DNA from: Skeletonema tropicum
Taxonomy: Eukaryota > Bacillariophyta > Thalassiosirophyceae > Thalassiosirales > Thalassiosiraceae
Direction: 5' to 3'
Length of the DNA: 64,000 nucleotides
Assembly: GCA_037178625.1 (NCBI GenBank)
Contig: JAWZXG010000052.1
Span: 1-64,000, forward strand
A model generated the notes under the pieces. That model was not told the DNA's origin. It saw only the letters and a list, made by a program, of their open reading frames with translations, and ran no database searches. Within the stretch, counting starts at the first letter, position 1; each line of letters starts with the position of its first letter. Positions 62,305 to 64,000 of this stretch are shown in pieces. A program made the translations under genes and the position numbers.

Positions 62305-63135
62305 TCATTGTACATCATTCCTAAAGATGTTCAGTTGATTGTCATGTTGTAACACTTCCCATCTAGACGAGATCATTCGACTCTGAGAATGAGGACTGTG
62401 ATGAACGTTGTACTGGTGATGACTATCCGATTTGAAGGACAGCGGCGGAGGACTCAGCGATTGTAGGTCACTGTGGATGATGGAATCGGGCGGCGGTGAG
62501 TACACCGCCTCGTTGTTGCTGTTGCCGTCGTTGTTGTCTTGTGGATCATTAATAATGATATTGCCAATATTGTCATCACCATTATCACCGTCATTATCAC
62601 CCCGCGCTGATATCAATTCTGATTCTGCCGGTGAGATATTATTTTCAATTTCAATATTCATATCCGTAGAAGATGCCATCATCTGCATCATCAAATTAGG
62701 ATTTTGGTCCCGTCGTTCAATCACTTCAAACCCGGAACGCGATGCTGCGTTAGAATTAGAGCTGAGGCCAACCGGAGCCGGCACCGGAGGAGTGCTGATG
62801 CTGATTAGATTTAGACGAGCGGAAGTTCTATCACTATCGTTAATATTATCATCATGCACCGCAGCAGGTTCATGTGCCTCCGCCTCCGTATTATTACTAT
62901 TGTTATCGTTATCAATCGGAGTATTATCATTACTCAAACTCAACAAGACAATGTGTTCTCCGTTCAGAAGCGGAGAGCTGAGCGCACTGGCACTGCCGCC
63001 CACGCTGCTGCTTTGAATTCCAGAGCTGCCCTCGCCCTCGGAGGTTGTTCGATGGCAGTTGTCGTCGTGAGGTGGTGTGGATAGGGCTGTGGTGTTGACA
63101 ACCAGCTCGTTGTCGGATGTTGTGGACGAAGTCAT
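62305..63135 (-). CDS. Copy 41: intact 276-codon frame
   Basis: Same product as the reference. Last complete copy in the window; upstream 7-base site short. Confidence 0.5.
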   Translation of the reverse strand: MTSSTTSDNELVVNTTALSTPPHDDNCHRTTSEGEGSSGIQSSSVGGSASALSSPLLNGEHIVLLSLSNDNTPIDNDNNSNNTEAEAHEPAAVHDDNINDSDRTSARLNLISISTPPVPAPVGLSSNSNAASRSGFEVIERRDQNPNLMMQMMASSTDMNIEIENNISPAESELISARGDNDGDNGDDNIGNIIINDPQDNNDGNSNNEAVYSPPPDSIIHSDLQSLSPPPLSFKSDSHHQYNVHHSPHSQSRMISSRWEVLQHDNQLNIFRNDVQ

Positions 63136-63869
63136 GGTTTGGTTTGATGGACTCGCTTGATTGGCGGCTAAATTTAAATTATATTGAATTAGTTAGGCGA
63201 GCAGAGCAGCTCTAGCGCACGTCGCCTTCAGGAAGAGAGATAGAAGCTCTATTATATACAAACTTGGTCGGTAGCGGTTCGATAGGCTACGATGGAAGTT
63301 CCTCATGGTTTCCATGCAATTTTGATGGCTTCGTGGCTTCTGCGAACTCGAAATATTTAAGCAGCATCGAGCGGTACTAACTGTCGCATCAAAAAGTCAC
63401 CAACTCCAGACACCAGCCAACTCAAGCACGCTACATTCATATTGTCACTTTATCTTGTCTTGTACTCGTCCAATGACAGCGATAAGTGTCCTTTTTGGAA
63501 AGCAATCGTCGTACTCTATCGCTTAGGTAGGCGTATATTCAGCCTGTTTGGGCGACTTTTGTTCAATCGATGAGGCTAAAATGGGTCCAGAAAGTGATGT
63601 TTTGACGGTAGTCTTGGTTACAATGACGATGGTATTGGCGCTGGTGACGACTTTCTAGACCACTCTCGAGGTGAGTCGATCGACAAAACATCGATATTTG
63701 ACCTTGCAACTGCAACCAATCGATAGAGCGCAATGAGAGCTTTCTACATCAACACTCATCGCCTTGATACGAACAAAAGTAGCAAAGTTAGGAAGGAAAA
63801 GGTGAATTTGGAGAGGAAGAGGTAATGTAGTATAGTAATCTATTATCATCTCTCTATATTATATATATA

Positions 63870-64000
63870 TCATTGTACATCATTCCTAAAGATGTTCAGT
63901 TGATTGTCATGTTGTAACACTTCCCATCTAGACGAGATCATTCGACTCTGAGAATGAGGACTGTGATGAACGTTGTACTGGTGATGACTATCCGATTTGA
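63870..64000 (-). CDS. Copy 42: 3' end of the 276-codon frame, cut by window edge
   Basis: Only the last 43 codons and the stop are inside the window; they match the reference. This shows that the array continues to the right. Confidence 0.5.
   Translation of the reverse strand, partial: KSDSHHQYNVHHSPHSQSRMISSRWEVLQHDNQLNIFRNDVQ

Larger units (their letters stand above)
1..64000. repeat. Head-to-tail tandem array (macrosatellite) of a ~1.57 kb unit
   Basis: The same unit recurs without interruption and always in the same orientation. Measured between successive copies of the minus-strand start codon (242, 1817, 3389, 4962 and so on to 63135) the 40 intervals are 1563 to 1584 bases, averaging about 1572. 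Clean units fall at 1563, 1565 or 1572, explained by a 7-base site and a 2-base TA site; longer intervals coincide with scattered indels. No unit is inverted, no foreign insertion is present, and both window ends cut through a unit, so the array is longer than 64 kb. It may be a chromosomal tandem gene array or macrosatellite, or a concatemer of a small circular molecule; the window cannot decide. Confidence 0.99.

Noticed and set aside
1..64000. CRISPR array or bacterial repeat region
   Set aside because: The repeat unit is 1.57 kb with no short repeats and unique spacers, and bacterial gene signals are absent.

Overview
The whole 64 kb window is one head-to-tail tandem array of a single unit of about 1.57 kb. 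I count 41 copies of the same start-codon landmark; they average about 1572 bases apart, and clean units measure 1563, 1565 or 1572. The array runs off both ends of the window, so no flanking single-copy DNA is visible. There is no rRNA, tRNA, transposase, reverse transcriptase, integrase, CRISPR array or recognisable conserved enzyme gene. The organism looks eukaryotic. The main open frame has a Kozak-like start context and no ribosome binding site, a TATA-like element lies upstream, splice-like signals are present, and the encoded protein is rich in Asn, Asp, Ser and Pro and probably disordered. That composition is common in diatoms and some other protists, but the assignment to a group is only a guess.

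Each unit has the same layout, read on the minus strand. An upstream region of about 400 bases carries a TATA-like element about 116 bases before the start codon. Then comes a 276-codon open frame (21 intact copies, 19 full-length copies broken by small indels, 2 cut by the window edges). A candidate intron of about 116 bases with a good branch-point and pyrimidine tract could join the frame to a short second exon. The remaining 3' spacer leads into the next unit's upstream region. The reference clean unit used here is 15982-17553.

Clean units are almost identical. Two length-variable sites stand out: a 7-base element (TTCCATG present once or twice) in the upstream region, and a TA run of 4 or 5 repeats next to the stop codon. 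From about 40.3 to 51.3 kb the TA allele alternates short/long from unit to unit, a two-unit higher-order pattern. Units at about 0-0.6, 10.3-13.7, 25.3-33.9, 38.1-40.0 and 53.2-59.1 kb carry many small indels, mostly insertions. These look more like uncorrected long-read errors than biology, so most of the 'broken' copies in those blocks should not be taken as real pseudogenes.

The best candidate for something undescribed is the array itself: a large, nearly homogeneous, gene-bearing macrosatellite (or a concatemer of a small circular element) in which every unit seems to carry its own promoter-like region and one gene for a protein I do not recognise.
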